64,000 nt of DNA from Antarctobacter albus (lineage in GTDB: Bacteria; Pseudomonadota; Alphaproteobacteria; Rhodobacterales; Rhodobacteraceae): assembly GCF_900101505.1 (NCBI RefSeq), contig NZ_FMZI01000007.1, forward strand, positions 248,001-312,000. Direction: 5' to 3'. A program made the translations under genes and the position numbers. Positions 25,441 through 33,923 of this stretch are shown here, piece by piece; positions within the stretch are counted from its first letter, which is position 1; each line of letters begins with the position of its first letter. Under the pieces are notes generated by a model that ran no database searches, had not been told where the DNA came from, and saw only the letters and a program-made list of their open reading frames with translations.

Positions 25441-26612
25441 GGTGCCGCCACCACGCAGGCACCGTCCCGCGCCGTGACGGCCCCGGCCTTCAGCACCATT
25501 TTGCGGGGGGCACGCAGGGCGACGGCCTCGGCCAGCGTCTCACCCTCGACCAGGACTGCATCGGCGCGGTCGCCAATGCCCAGGCCATAGCCTTCGGTTT
25601 CCATGATCGCGGCGCCGCCAAAGGTGCAGATGTCCAGCGCAAGCTCGACCTCGTCATCCCGGCGCAGGTTGTTGCGCTGACCGATGAACATGGCGCGTTC
25701 CAGCATGTCCGCATTGCCGTAGGGGCCCCAGGTGTCGCGGATGCCGTCCGAGCCAGACCCGGTCAGGATGCCCGCCGCCTTCAGCTCCTTGACCGCCGGG
25801 ACCGGGGCAGAGGCGGGGGCGGTGGTGATGATGTGGATGCGGTTTTCGGCCAGTTGCGCCTGCAGGTCGGCCACATAGGCGCGGTCCATCATGCCCAGGC
25901 AGAAGGCATGGCTGATCGTGACCTTGCCCTGCATCCCGTGTGCCCTGGTCCGGGCGATGATCTCTTCCATCGAGAAACCGCCCAGGGCGTCTCGTTCGTG
26001 CAGGTGGATGTCGACCGGTTTGCCGTGCTTTTCCGCCAGCATGAACACGGCGTCGAGATGCCCCTTGGGGTCACGCTCGATCCCGCAGGGGTCGATCCCG
26101 CCGACGATATCGGCCCCCAGGGCCAACGCCTGGTCCATCATCTCGACAGTGCCGGGACGCGGCATCATCGAGGATTGCGGAAAGGCGACGATCTCGATGT
26201 CGACGATGTCCTTCAGCTTGTCGCGGGTTTCCATGACGCCTTCGATGCCGGCCAGCCCGTGATGGGTGTCGACGTCGACATGGCTGCGGATCTGTGTCGT
26301 GCCGTGGCTGACCGACAGGATCGCCTGCCGTTCCGATTGCACCTGCGGGTCAAGCCCCAGCGAGACCTTCACCTCGCGCTCGTTGGTGATCTTGTCGATC
26401 AGGCGCGGGCCGACCTCGTTGCGATACCAGGGCATGCCCAGCAGGGACTTGTCCAAGTGGGTATGGGCCTCGACCAGGCCGGGGATCAGGATGCGTCCGC
26501 CGCAATCGATGGTTTCGGCACCATCCGGGGCGGTTTCGACGAAAACGCCGTCGGCGATGTGCAGGTCCGTTGCGGGGCCACCCATCGGGCGGCAGTTCTT
26601 GAGGGTCTTCAT
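25437..26612 (-). CDS. cytosine deaminase-like amidohydrolase (CodA family)
   Basis: A 391-residue amidohydrolase with the full metal and catalytic set of the CodA group: H50 and H52 (EAHTHLDK), H203 and E206 (DIHLHE), H235 (ISHAFCLG) and D289 (SGSDGIRDTWGPYG). The RSHVDVD segment near residue 109 also matches CodA. It would deaminate or hydrolyse a cyclic amidine or amide such as cytosine, isocytosine or creatinine-like rings. It lies between the DppC permease and the HxH-less amidohydrolase in one operon. The exact substrate is not readable from the sequence. Confidence 0.87.
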   Translation of the reverse strand: MKTLKNCRPMGGPATDLHIADGVFVETAPDGAETIDCGGRILIPGLVEAHTHLDKSLLGMPWYRNEVGPRLIDKITNEREVKVSLGLDPQVQSERQAILSVSHGTTQIRSHVDVDTHHGLAGIEGVMETRDKLKDIVDIEIVAFPQSSMMPRPGTVEMMDQALALGADIVGGIDPCGIERDPKGHLDAVFMLAEKHGKPVDIHLHERDALGGFSMEEIIARTRAHGMQGKVTISHAFCLGMMDRAYVADLQAQLAENRIHIITTAPASAPVPAVKELKAAGILTGSGSDGIRDTWGPYGNADMLERAMFIGQRNNLRRDDEVELALDICTFGGAAIMETEGYGLGIGDRADAVLVEGETLAEAVALRAPRKMVLKAGAVTARDGACVVAAP

Positions 26613-26616
26613 GGGG

Positions 26617-27594
26617 TCATCTCAGTTTGGGGTTGAGGGCATCGCGCAGCCAGTCGCCGATCATGTTGACGGATAGCACGATCAGGCACAGCTGCACGGC
26701 GGGGAACACGACGATCCACCACAGGCCGGAAAACAGGTACTGGTTGCCGATCCGGATGAGCGTGCCGAGGCTGGGTTGATCCGGCGGCATTCCCACGCCG
26801 AGAAAGGACAGCGTTGCCTCCGACAGGATCGCCAGGCCAAAGTTCAGCGTGGCCGCGACCAGGATCGGGGTCAGGCAGTTGGGCAGGATGTGGTGCAGCA
26901 TGATCCGCCAGGGTTTCACCCGGATCAGCCGTGCGGCCTGCACGTATTCCTTCTTGCGCTCGACCATCGCGCTGGCGCGGACGGTCCGCGCGTACTGGAC
27001 CCAGCTGGGCACGGCGATGGCAAGGATCAGGATCGGTGCGGCCAGGATGTCCTTCAGCCCCGTCGGCAAAGAGGCGGTGGCAACGGCGGTGATCAGGATG
27101 GCGATCAGGATGAAGGGCATCGACAACAGGACATCGCCCAGGCGCATGATCACGTTGTCGATCCAGCCGCCGAAATAGCCCGCGATCAACCCCAGGCTCA
27201 GCCCGACGGAGAGCGCCGCGATGACAGAGGCAAAGCCGATGATCAGCGAAATGCGCGAGCCGTAGAGGATCGCCGAGAGGATATCGCGCCCCTGGGTGTC
27301 GGTGCCCAGGATGTAGGGCCATTGTCCCGCCTCGTTCCAGATCGGCGGGATCTCGGAGTTCCAGAGTTCCAGCGCGGCCAGGTCATAGGGGTCCTGCGGC
27401 GTGATCCAGGGGGCAAAGAGCGCCGTCAGGGTCACCAGCGCCAGCAGGCAGGCAGCGAAGACCGCGCTGGGGTGGGTGCGGAAGGAATACCACAGGTCGC
27501 TGTCGCGGATCGCCGCCAGGCGTGCCCGGCGGGCGGGCAGGGGGGGCGTGTCGGTCTTTGTGTCGGTCTCGGTGGTCATGGACAGGTCAGCCAT
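26617..27594 (-). CDS. oligopeptide-type ABC transporter permease (DppC-like)
   Basis: A 325-residue inner-membrane permease with a polar N-terminal tail of about 35 residues, the OppC-type N-terminal segment, and the BPD_transp_1 domain whose EAA loop region reads EYVQAARLIRVKPWRIMLHHILPN near residue 225. The start at 27594 has GGAGGGG upstream and lies 8 bp inside the DppB-like gene. It forms the channel with DppB. It ends 4 bp before the CodA-like gene, so the transporter and the enzyme genes are in one unit. Confidence 0.9.
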   Translation of the reverse strand: MADLSMTTETDTKTDTPPLPARRARLAAIRDSDLWYSFRTHPSAVFAACLLALVTLTALFAPWITPQDPYDLAALELWNSEIPPIWNEAGQWPYILGTDTQGRDILSAILYGSRISLIIGFASVIAALSVGLSLGLIAGYFGGWIDNVIMRLGDVLLSMPFILIAILITAVATASLPTGLKDILAAPILILAIAVPSWVQYARTVRASAMVERKKEYVQAARLIRVKPWRIMLHHILPNCLTPILVAATLNFGLAILSEATLSFLGVGMPPDQPSLGTLIRIGNQYLFSGLWWIVVFPAVQLCLIVLSVNMIGDWLRDALNPKLR

Positions 27595-28579
27595 TGGCCC
27601 CTCCGGCTTTGGCGGCGTCGTCGCGCAGGCGCGGGTCGACCCAGGCATAGGTCACGTCCACAACCGTGTTGAGGACGACGAAGATGAAGGAGACAAGCAT
27701 CAGGTAGGCGGCCATCACCGGGATATCGACGAAGGTCACGGCCTGGATGAAGAGCAGGCCCATGCCCGGCCATTGAAAGACCGTCTCGGTGACAAGCGCG
27801 AAGGCGATCAGGTTGCCGATCTGCATGCCCGTCAGAGTGATGACCGGCATCAGGCAGTTGCGCAGCGCATGCACCCAGTTGACCCGCCCGACGGGCACGC
27901 CGCGCGCGCGGGCAAACTTGACGTAGTCCGTGCGCAGGGTTTCCAGCATCTCCGCCCGGACCAGGCGCATGACAAGGGTGATCTGGAAGGTCGACAATGA
28001 AATCGCCGGCAGCACCAGTGCGGCCCGGCCCGAAGGGGTCAACAACCCCGTCGACCACCATCCGATGTCCACCGTCTCTCCGCGTCCGAAGGCAGGCAGC
28101 CAGCCAAGAGAGACGGAAAAGGCCAGGATCAACATGATGCCCACCACGAAGGAGGGCAGGGAGACGCCCACGATGGACCCCAGCTGCAAGGCATTGGCCA
28201 GTGGCGAGTTTCGGTGCACGGCGGTGATGACACCCAGAGGGATGCCCACGACGAGGGAAATGACGGTGGCCACCAGCACCAGCTCGAAGGTTGCGGGAAA
28301 CCGCTCTCCGATCAGAACCATCACGTCCTGCTGGTTGCGGTAGGAAATGCCGAAATCCCCCTGCACCGCATTGGTCACGAAGCGGGTGTATTGCGTGATG
28401 AACCCGTCGTTCAGGCCCAGGCGTTCACGCAGTTCCGCGCGGTCGGCCTGTGTCGCCTGTTCGTTGACCATCATCTCGACCGGGTCGCCGAAGAACCGGA
28501 AGATGGTGAAGGCCAGCAGGGCCACCGCCAGCATGACGAAGGCCGCGTTGGCGGTGCGCTTGATAAGGAAGGCGAGCAT
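27587..28579 (-). CDS. oligopeptide-type ABC transporter permease (DppB-like)
   Basis: A 330-residue permease with the N-terminal membrane helix and long periplasmic loop typical of DppB/OppB, then the BPD_transp_1 domain with the EAA-type loop YVKFARARGVPVGRVNWVHALRN near residue 225. It starts 56 bp after the binding-protein gene, behind a 10 bp hairpin, and overlaps DppC by 8 bp. Complete and unremarkable for the family. Confidence 0.9.
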   Translation of the reverse strand: MLAFLIKRTANAAFVMLAVALLAFTIFRFFGDPVEMMVNEQATQADRAELRERLGLNDGFITQYTRFVTNAVQGDFGISYRNQQDVMVLIGERFPATFELVLVATVISLVVGIPLGVITAVHRNSPLANALQLGSIVGVSLPSFVVGIMLILAFSVSLGWLPAFGRGETVDIGWWSTGLLTPSGRAALVLPAISLSTFQITLVMRLVRAEMLETLRTDYVKFARARGVPVGRVNWVHALRNCLMPVITLTGMQIGNLIAFALVTETVFQWPGMGLLFIQAVTFVDIPVMAAYLMLVSFIFVVLNTVVDVTYAWVDPRLRDDAAKAGGANG

Positions 28580-28599
28580 GGGAACTCCGGTCTGATGGG

Positions 28600-28623
28600 G
28601 GCTGCGGGGAGACCCCCGCAGCC
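28600..28623 (-). terminator. 10 bp hairpin after the family-5 binding-protein gene
   Basis: Arms GGCTGCGGGG (28600-28609) and CCCCGCAGCC (28614-28623) close a 4 nt loop in the 56 bp between the binding-protein gene and the DppB-like gene. There is no T-run on the minus strand, so it is read as a 3' protecting or attenuating hairpin. Confidence 0.55.
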
Positions 28624-28635
28624 GGTCCTGTCGGA

Positions 28636-30213
28636 TCAGTCGTCGGTGGCGACGCGGGCGAACCAGAGCCGCGGCTTGTTGTCCGGGAACAGCGGCATCT
28701 CGGCCACTTCCCCGGTCACGGCCCAGGCCATCGGCTGCTGGTGCAGCGGGATCATGATCATCTCGTCCTTGACGATCCCCAGGGCCTCGGTTTCCAGCGA
28801 CAGGCGCTTGTCGAGGTCCAGTTCCATGCCGGCCTGCTGGATCAGCGCGTCAAGTTCGGGGTAGGACCAACCGCCCCAGTTGAACACGCCGGAGTTGCCT
28901 TCCTTGGAGTGGAAGATCTGCAGCAGCGGCGAATAGGCGTCCAGCATCGGCAGGGTGGCCCAGCCCAGGGTGTAGATGTCGGTCTTGCCCTGGGTGCGCT
29001 TGGGCGTCTGCACCGCGCGCGGCGCCACGTCCAGTTTGGGCGCCAGCCCGATACGCGACCACATCGAGGCGATGGCCTGGCAGAATTGTTCCTCGTTCAC
29101 CAGCCCGTCGGACAGGCAGTTGAACTCAAAGGTCAGCCCCTCGGGCACACCGGCCTCGGCCAGCAGTTTCTTCGAGGCGTCGGGATCGTATCCGGGAACC
29201 GTATCCAGTTCTTCGGCGTAGCCGGGGATCGGCGGCGCGACGGTTGCGCCTGCAATCCGGGATTTGCCGCGCATCACCCGCTGGTGGATCAGGTCGAGGT
29301 CGATGGCTTTGTAGAGCGCCTCGCGCACGGCTTTGTCCTTGAACGGGTTGGGTTCGCCCGTCGTCAGTGTGTCGCGGAAGGGGAAACCGATCATCACGGT
29401 GCGCAGGTCGACGCCTTCCAGCACGTTCACGTTCGGGGCCGCTTCGAGGCGCGGAAGATCCTGCACCGGCGCGTCATTGGTAAAGTTGATTTCGCCCGAA
29501 AGCAGGGCGGCGACGCGGGTCGCGGCCGAGGTCACCGGAGTCAGCTCGATCCGGTCGAGGTTGTGCTGGGGGTCGTCCCACCAGGCGGGATTGACGACGA
29601 ACACCGTCTTGGCGTCCGGCTGGCGGCTTTCGACGATGAAAGGCCCGGTGCCGTTCGCGTTGTAGGTGGCAAAGCCCTCCTTGCCCGAGCCGATGTCCGT
29701 CGGCAGCAGAGAGTCGTTCGCCTCCATCCATTCCTTGTCGAAAATATGGATGTTCGTCAGGTCGTTGAGCAGCAGAGGATAGGTGCCGTTCAGGGTGATG
29801 TCGACGGTGTGCGCATCCACCACGGCCGAGGACACATAGGCCGGCAGGTTGCCCTTGAGCGGCGAGGTCTCGTGGCTCACCCGCTCCAGCGAGGCGACGA
29901 CGTCATCGGCGGTGAAGGGCGCGCCGTCGTGAAAGGTCACGCCTTCGCGCAGCTTGAAGCGCCAAGTCACCTGGTCTTCGAGGATCTCCCAGCTTTCCGC
30001 CAGCGCAGGCTCGATCTTGAGGTCGGCATCATAGCGCACGAGGCCCTCGTAGACGTGGTTCAGCACGTTGATCGTAAAGCTGTCACCGTAGGAGTAGGGG
30101 TCAAGCGAGCCGATGTCGCGATTGGCACCCCATTTCAGGACATTCTCGGCCTGCACACCGCCCGCGAGAGAGGCAAGTGCTGCAGAAGCAAGCAGGAGTT
30201 TTCTGATCGTCAT
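28636..30213 (-). CDS. ABC transporter substrate-binding protein, family 5 (DppA-like)
   Basis: A 525-residue periplasmic binding protein with a Sec signal peptide (MTIRKLLLASAALASLAGGVQAE, cleavage near residue 22). The mature protein has the family-5 layout with NVLKWGANRDIGSLDPYSYG at the start, TFHDGAPFTADDVVASLERV near residue 95 and the two-lobed fold to the end. The start at 30213 is chosen because the signal peptide begins there; the 52 extra codons upstream have no support. It is the first gene of the importer/amidohydrolase operon and divergent from the GntR gene. Confidence 0.9.
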   Translation of the reverse strand: MTIRKLLLASAALASLAGGVQAENVLKWGANRDIGSLDPYSYGDSFTINVLNHVYEGLVRYDADLKIEPALAESWEILEDQVTWRFKLREGVTFHDGAPFTADDVVASLERVSHETSPLKGNLPAYVSSAVVDAHTVDITLNGTYPLLLNDLTNIHIFDKEWMEANDSLLPTDIGSGKEGFATYNANGTGPFIVESRQPDAKTVFVVNPAWWDDPQHNLDRIELTPVTSAATRVAALLSGEINFTNDAPVQDLPRLEAAPNVNVLEGVDLRTVMIGFPFRDTLTTGEPNPFKDKAVREALYKAIDLDLIHQRVMRGKSRIAGATVAPPIPGYAEELDTVPGYDPDASKKLLAEAGVPEGLTFEFNCLSDGLVNEEQFCQAIASMWSRIGLAPKLDVAPRAVQTPKRTQGKTDIYTLGWATLPMLDAYSPLLQIFHSKEGNSGVFNWGGWSYPELDALIQQAGMELDLDKRLSLETEALGIVKDEMIMIPLHQQPMAWAVTGEVAEMPLFPDNKPRLWFARVATDD

Positions 30214-30258
30214 ATCGTCTGGTCCCTGTTGTTGGATTGTACTTGGGAATCGGTAGGA

Positions 30259-30340
30259 TTGGATACGATGTGATCTTGATGCGGGATTGAATCTCACTTG
30301 GCAAGAAAATTGTATCCAATTGACGTCGATGTTTGGATAC
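30259..30340. promoter_or_regulatory. three TTGGATAC half-sites between the divergent DppA and GntR genes
   Basis: The 167 bp region holds TTGGATAC at 30259-30266 and 30333-30340 and its reverse complement GTATCCAA at 30312-30319. The middle copy sits in ATTGTATCCAAT, with TTG....CAA symmetry, and forms an inverted pair with the copy at 30333. Three copies of an 8-mer in 82 bp are far above chance. They are the best operator candidates for the adjacent GntR/FCD regulator. Confidence 0.65.
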
Positions 30341-30380
30341 GCTATCAGGATTGCACAAAGAACAGACAAGAAGACGAGTC

Positions 30381-31067
30381 ATGAGTGACCAGACCACCCT
30401 GACGGATGCCGTTCACACGCTTCTCAAGCGGGCGATCATCGAGCAGGCCCTGAAGCCCGGCATGCGCCTGCCCGAGGACACGGTGGGCGAACAGTTCGGC
30501 GTGTCGCGCACGATCGTGCGTCATGCGTTGGTGCGGTTGCAGAACGAAGGGCTGGTTGTCACGCGGCGCAATCGCGGGGCTTTTGTCGCTGAACCTTCGC
30601 TGGAAGAGGCCAAGCAGATCTTCGAGGTGCGGCGCGCGCTGGAGCGCGAGGTGATTCGCATCCTGGTTGAGCGTCTGCCGGACAGCGGCTTCGACCAGCT
30701 AGAAGCGCATGTCCGCAGCGAGCAGAGCGTCAAGGGCAAGGACGGGCCGGTGTCGATTCGCCTTGCGGGTGAATTCCACACTTTGTTGGCGGAGCTGACC
30801 GGCAATGCGGTTCTGTCCCGCTACGTGTCAGAGGTCGTGCTGCGCTGTTCCCTGATCATGGCGATGTATGCCCGGACCCATTCGTCGGACTGTGCCGTCG
30901 ATGAGCATTCCCAGATCATCGAGGCGATCCGGACGGGGGATGCGGACAGGGCGATGACGCTGATGGATCACCACCTTGGCGCGGTTGCCGGTCGGGCCGA
31001 GCTGGAAAAGAAACCGGACAGCGTCTCTTCGATCCTGTCTCACTATGGCAAGGAACTCGCCCAGTGA
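30381..31067 (+). CDS. GntR family regulator, FCD type
   Basis: A 228-residue regulator with the winged helix in residues 8-75 (VGEQFGVSRTIVRHALVRLQ) and an FCD domain containing FEVRRALEREVIRI and EFHTLLAEL. The ATG at 30381 is taken; a TTG at 30333 would add 16 residues that overlap the operator-like repeat and is unlikely. It is divergent from the ABC/amidohydrolase operon and overlaps the flavin reductase gene by 4 bp, so it probably controls both directions. The ligand is likely a pathway intermediate. Confidence 0.88.
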   Translation: MSDQTTLTDAVHTLLKRAIIEQALKPGMRLPEDTVGEQFGVSRTIVRHALVRLQNEGLVVTRRNRGAFVAEPSLEEAKQIFEVRRALEREVIRILVERLPDSGFDQLEAHVRSEQSVKGKDGPVSIRLAGEFHTLLAELTGNAVLSRYVSEVVLRCSLIMAMYARTHSSDCAVDEHSQIIEAIRTGDADRAMTLMDHHLGAVAGRAELEKKPDSVSSILSHYGKELAQ

Positions 31068-31726
31068 CGGACAGACGGATACACCACGCGCTGAACTTTG
31101 CAGAGCTCACCCCGCGCGAGGCCTACAAGGTCATGATCGGGACCATCGTGCCGCGCCCCATCGCCTGGGTAACGACAATCTCCCCCGATGGGTTGGTGAA
31201 TGCGGCGCCCTATTCCTTCTTCAACTGCCTGTCGGCCGATCCGCCGATCCTCGCGCTGGGCGTCGAGAACAAGCCCGACCGCAGTTTCAAGGACACCGCC
31301 TTCAACATCCGCATGACCGAGTGTTTCACCGTCAACATCGTCGACCGCGCCAATGTCGAGGCGATGTCCGTGACGGCGGCGGGCTTTGCGCCCGAGGTGG
31401 ATGAGCTGGAAATGGCGGGCCTGACGGCGGCACCCGGCGAGATGGTCGCCTGTCCGCGGATCAAGGAAGCGCCCGTCGCATTCGAATGCCGCCGCTACCT
31501 GGGGATCGAGATAAGTTCGGCGCGCGAGATCATTCTTGGCCAGATCGTCATGGCCCACGTCCGCGAGGACATCATCGACCTCGACACCTATTATTCGACC
31601 CACACCGCGCTGGATGCGCTGGGCCGCATGGGGGGCGACGGATATGCCGGGACGATGGATTATTTCGACCTTCCGACCCCCTCTGCCACCGAGGTCCTGT
31701 CCGCACGCAAGGCGCGCCGGGCCTGA
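31064..31726 (+). CDS. flavin reductase family protein (FMN-binding split barrel)
   Basis: A 220-residue protein of the flavin reductase-like, FMN-binding split-barrel family, with VMIGTIVPRPIAWVTTIS near residue 24, NAAPYSFFNCLSADPPILALG near residue 46 and the conserved EVDELEMAGLT segment. Such proteins reduce flavin with NAD(P)H for a partner monooxygenase, or act directly as flavoproteins. The start is a GTG at 31064 overlapping the GntR stop (GTGA). No partner monooxygenase lies in this window. Its stop abuts the convergent LacI stop in the palindrome CCTGATCAGG. Confidence 0.85.
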   Translation: MTDRRIHHALNFAELTPREAYKVMIGTIVPRPIAWVTTISPDGLVNAAPYSFFNCLSADPPILALGVENKPDRSFKDTAFNIRMTECFTVNIVDRANVEAMSVTAAGFAPEVDELEMAGLTAAPGEMVACPRIKEAPVAFECRRYLGIEISSAREIILGQIVMAHVREDIIDLDTYYSTHTALDALGRMGGDGYAGTMDYFDLPTPSATEVLSARKARRA

Positions 31727-32737
31727 TCAGGCTGGTGCCGGACCTGTCGAGGCGCGCTCGACCAGCGTGGCTTCGATCCGTTCGGGCGGGGTGCCCGTGG
31801 CGTCAGTCTCGGCCTTCGGCGTACCCTGCATCATCGCCACGACCTGCTTGACGGCCGCGCGCCCCATTTCAAGGCGCGGCTGGTGGATGGTCGTCAGAGA
31901 GGGCACGAAACGGTCCGCGAAATCGATATCGTCAAAACCCACGACGGACACATCACCGGGCACGTCGCAGCCAAGGCGAATGCACTCGGACACAAAGCCG
32001 AGCGCGCATTCGTCCGAGGCGCAGAACACCCCGGTCGGGCGGTTGTCCAGCCCTGCCCACCGCCGGGCGGCCTCTGCCCCGGACTCGAGTGTGAAATCGC
32101 CGGGGAACACGGTTGCCTCGGCGCCGTTTCGTGATGCGGCGTCCAGGAAACCCTGCCTGCGGGTGATCGCCAGCACGTTTTCCTCTGGCCCGTTGACGTG
32201 CAGGATGCTGCGATGCCCCAGCCCGACCAGGTGATCGACGGCCAGCCCTGCGGCGGCGTGGTTGTCGATGCCCAGGCGCGGGGCGTCATAGGCGTCGTTC
32301 CATTCGCTGAGCTGGATCAGGGGCAGGCGCCATCCATTCACCACCTCGGGATCAAGGCCGCCGTCCAGCAGAACGATCCCGTCGGCGCGCCCGTCATACC
32401 CCAGTGACAACAGACGGTCGCGCCCGATGCGGCTGTCCGAGATCTGGACGGTCAGGCCGACCGAACTCGCCTCTTCCTGGACCGCTGCGAAGATGCGGCT
32501 GAAAAACGTGTTGGACAGGTTCGGGGCAAGGATCAGCAGGGACCGCGCGCGGCGCTGGCGCAGGTCGCGGGCGGCAGAGTTGATCCGGTAGCCGGTGGCC
32601 TTGACCGCCTCCATGACCTTCTTGCGCGTGGCCGGCCCGACGGAGTCCGGCGCGGACAGGGCCCGGCTGACGGTGGCCGTGGACACCCCTGCAAGCGTGG
32701 CCACGTCCTTGATCTTCACTCTTGCCCGGGCCGTCAT
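31727..32737 (-). CDS. LacI family transcriptional regulator
   Basis: A 336-residue repressor: LacI helix-turn-helix in residues 7-55 (VKIKDVATLAGVSTATVSRAL), hinge, and a two-lobed sugar-binding-like core with VVGFDDIDFADRFVPSLTTI near residue 275. AGGAGACAAG precedes the ATG at 32737. It is divergent from the sugar operon that begins at 32856, and two palindromes of the LacI type lie between, so it should repress that operon and itself until the sugar or a product binds. Confidence 0.9.
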   Translation of the reverse strand: MTARARVKIKDVATLAGVSTATVSRALSAPDSVGPATRKKVMEAVKATGYRINSAARDLRQRRARSLLILAPNLSNTFFSRIFAAVQEEASSVGLTVQISDSRIGRDRLLSLGYDGRADGIVLLDGGLDPEVVNGWRLPLIQLSEWNDAYDAPRLGIDNHAAAGLAVDHLVGLGHRSILHVNGPEENVLAITRRQGFLDAASRNGAEATVFPGDFTLESGAEAARRWAGLDNRPTGVFCASDECALGFVSECIRLGCDVPGDVSVVGFDDIDFADRFVPSLTTIHQPRLEMGRAAVKQVVAMMQGTPKAETDATGTPPERIEATLVERASTGPAPA

Positions 32738-32763
32738 CTTGTCTCCTGGATATTGCAGCTTGT

Positions 32764-32820
32764 TAATCGATTACATTTTTTATTGCAAACGCGGCGTGAA
32801 TCACGTGTAATCGATTTCAC
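32764..32820. promoter_or_regulatory. two LacI-type operators
   Basis: TAATCGATTA (32764-32773) is a perfect 10 bp palindrome within TGTTAATCGATTACA. GTGTAATCGATTTCAC (32805-32820) is a 16 bp palindrome with one mismatched pair. Both are centred on CG, as LacI-family operators are, and their centres are 44 bp apart, about four helix turns. They lie between the LacI gene and the sugar operon. Confidence 0.75.
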
Positions 32821-32855
32821 AAGGTGCCGGGGAGGACGGCGCCGTGGGAGGACTC

Positions 32856-33923
32856 ATGAAGACGATCAAGGGCCCGGCCCTTTTCCTGGCGCAATTCGCG
32901 TCGGACGATGCCCCGTTCAACGACTGGGGCAATATCACCCGCTGGGCCGCCGATTGCGGGTATGAAGGTGTCCAGGTTCCCAGTTGGGACAAGCGGCTGT
33001 TCGACCTCGAAACTGCTGCGGGATCGCGTGACTATTGCGACGACTTCAAGGGCCGGGCGGCTGAAAACGGCATCGCCGTGACGGAGCTTTCGGCCCATCT
33101 GCAAGGACAGCTTGTCGCCGTTCACCCGGCCTATGACATCGCCTTTGACGGGTTTGCCGATGCCTCCGTGCGGGGCAATCCGAAGGCCCGGCAGGACTGG
33201 GCGGTCCGCCAGGTCCGCATGGCGCTGGAAGCATCGCGCAACCTTGGCCTGAATGCCCTGGGCGCCTTTTCCGGGGCGCTTGCCTGGCCCTATGTCTACC
33301 CTTGGCCACAACGCCCCGAGGGGCTGGTCGAGGCGGCATTCGACGAACTGGCGGCCCGCTGGCGTCCGATCCTCGATCACGCCGAGAACATGGGTGTCGA
33401 CATCTGTTTCGAGATACATCCAGGCGAAGACCTGCATGACGGGGCAACCTTCGAGATGTTCCTTGACCGGGTCGACCAACATGCGCGCGCAAGGATGCTC
33501 TACGATCCGTCGCACTACGTGTTGCAATGCCTCGACTACATCGCAAACCTCGACGACTACGCCGAGCGGATCGGCATGTTCCACGTCAAGGATGCCGAAT
33601 TCAATCCGACCGGCAGGCAGGGCGTCTATGGCGGTTACCAGTCCTGGGCCGACCGCGCGGGCCGCTTCCGCAGCCTTGGCGACGGGCAGGTGGATTTCGG
33701 CGCGGTGTTTTCCAAGCTGACGACGATGGGTTTTGACGGCTGGGCGGTTGTCGAATGGGAATGCGCGCTGAAACACCCCGAGGATGGCGCGCGCGAGGGC
33801 GCGCAATTCGTGCGTGACCACATCATCCGCGTGACCGAACGCGCCTTTGACGATTTCGCGGATGGCGGCGCGGATGACGCGGCCAACCGGCGGATGCTTG
33901 GACTGGAGGGCCGAGATGGCTGA
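32856..33923 (+). CDS. sugar phosphate isomerase/epimerase family TIM-barrel protein
   Basis: A 355-residue protein of the xylose-isomerase-like TIM-barrel family. Candidate metal ligands are E186 (CFEIHPGED), D217 (YDPSHY), H243 (FHVKDAE) and E300 (VVEWEC), the E-D-H-E pattern of the family. The ATG at 32856 is preferred to the GTG at 32844 because GGGAGG lies between them. It is the first gene of the LacI-controlled operon and overlaps the Gfo/Idh gene by 8 bp. It could isomerise, epimerise or hydrate a keto-sugar made by the dehydrogenase; the reaction cannot be told from sequence. Confidence 0.85.
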   Translation: MKTIKGPALFLAQFASDDAPFNDWGNITRWAADCGYEGVQVPSWDKRLFDLETAAGSRDYCDDFKGRAAENGIAVTELSAHLQGQLVAVHPAYDIAFDGFADASVRGNPKARQDWAVRQVRMALEASRNLGLNALGAFSGALAWPYVYPWPQRPEGLVEAAFDELAARWRPILDHAENMGVDICFEIHPGEDLHDGATFEMFLDRVDQHARARMLYDPSHYVLQCLDYIANLDDYAERIGMFHVKDAEFNPTGRQGVYGGYQSWADRAGRFRSLGDGQVDFGAVFSKLTTMGFDGWAVVEWECALKHPEDGAREGAQFVRDHIIRVTERAFDDFADGGADDAANRRMLGLEGRDG

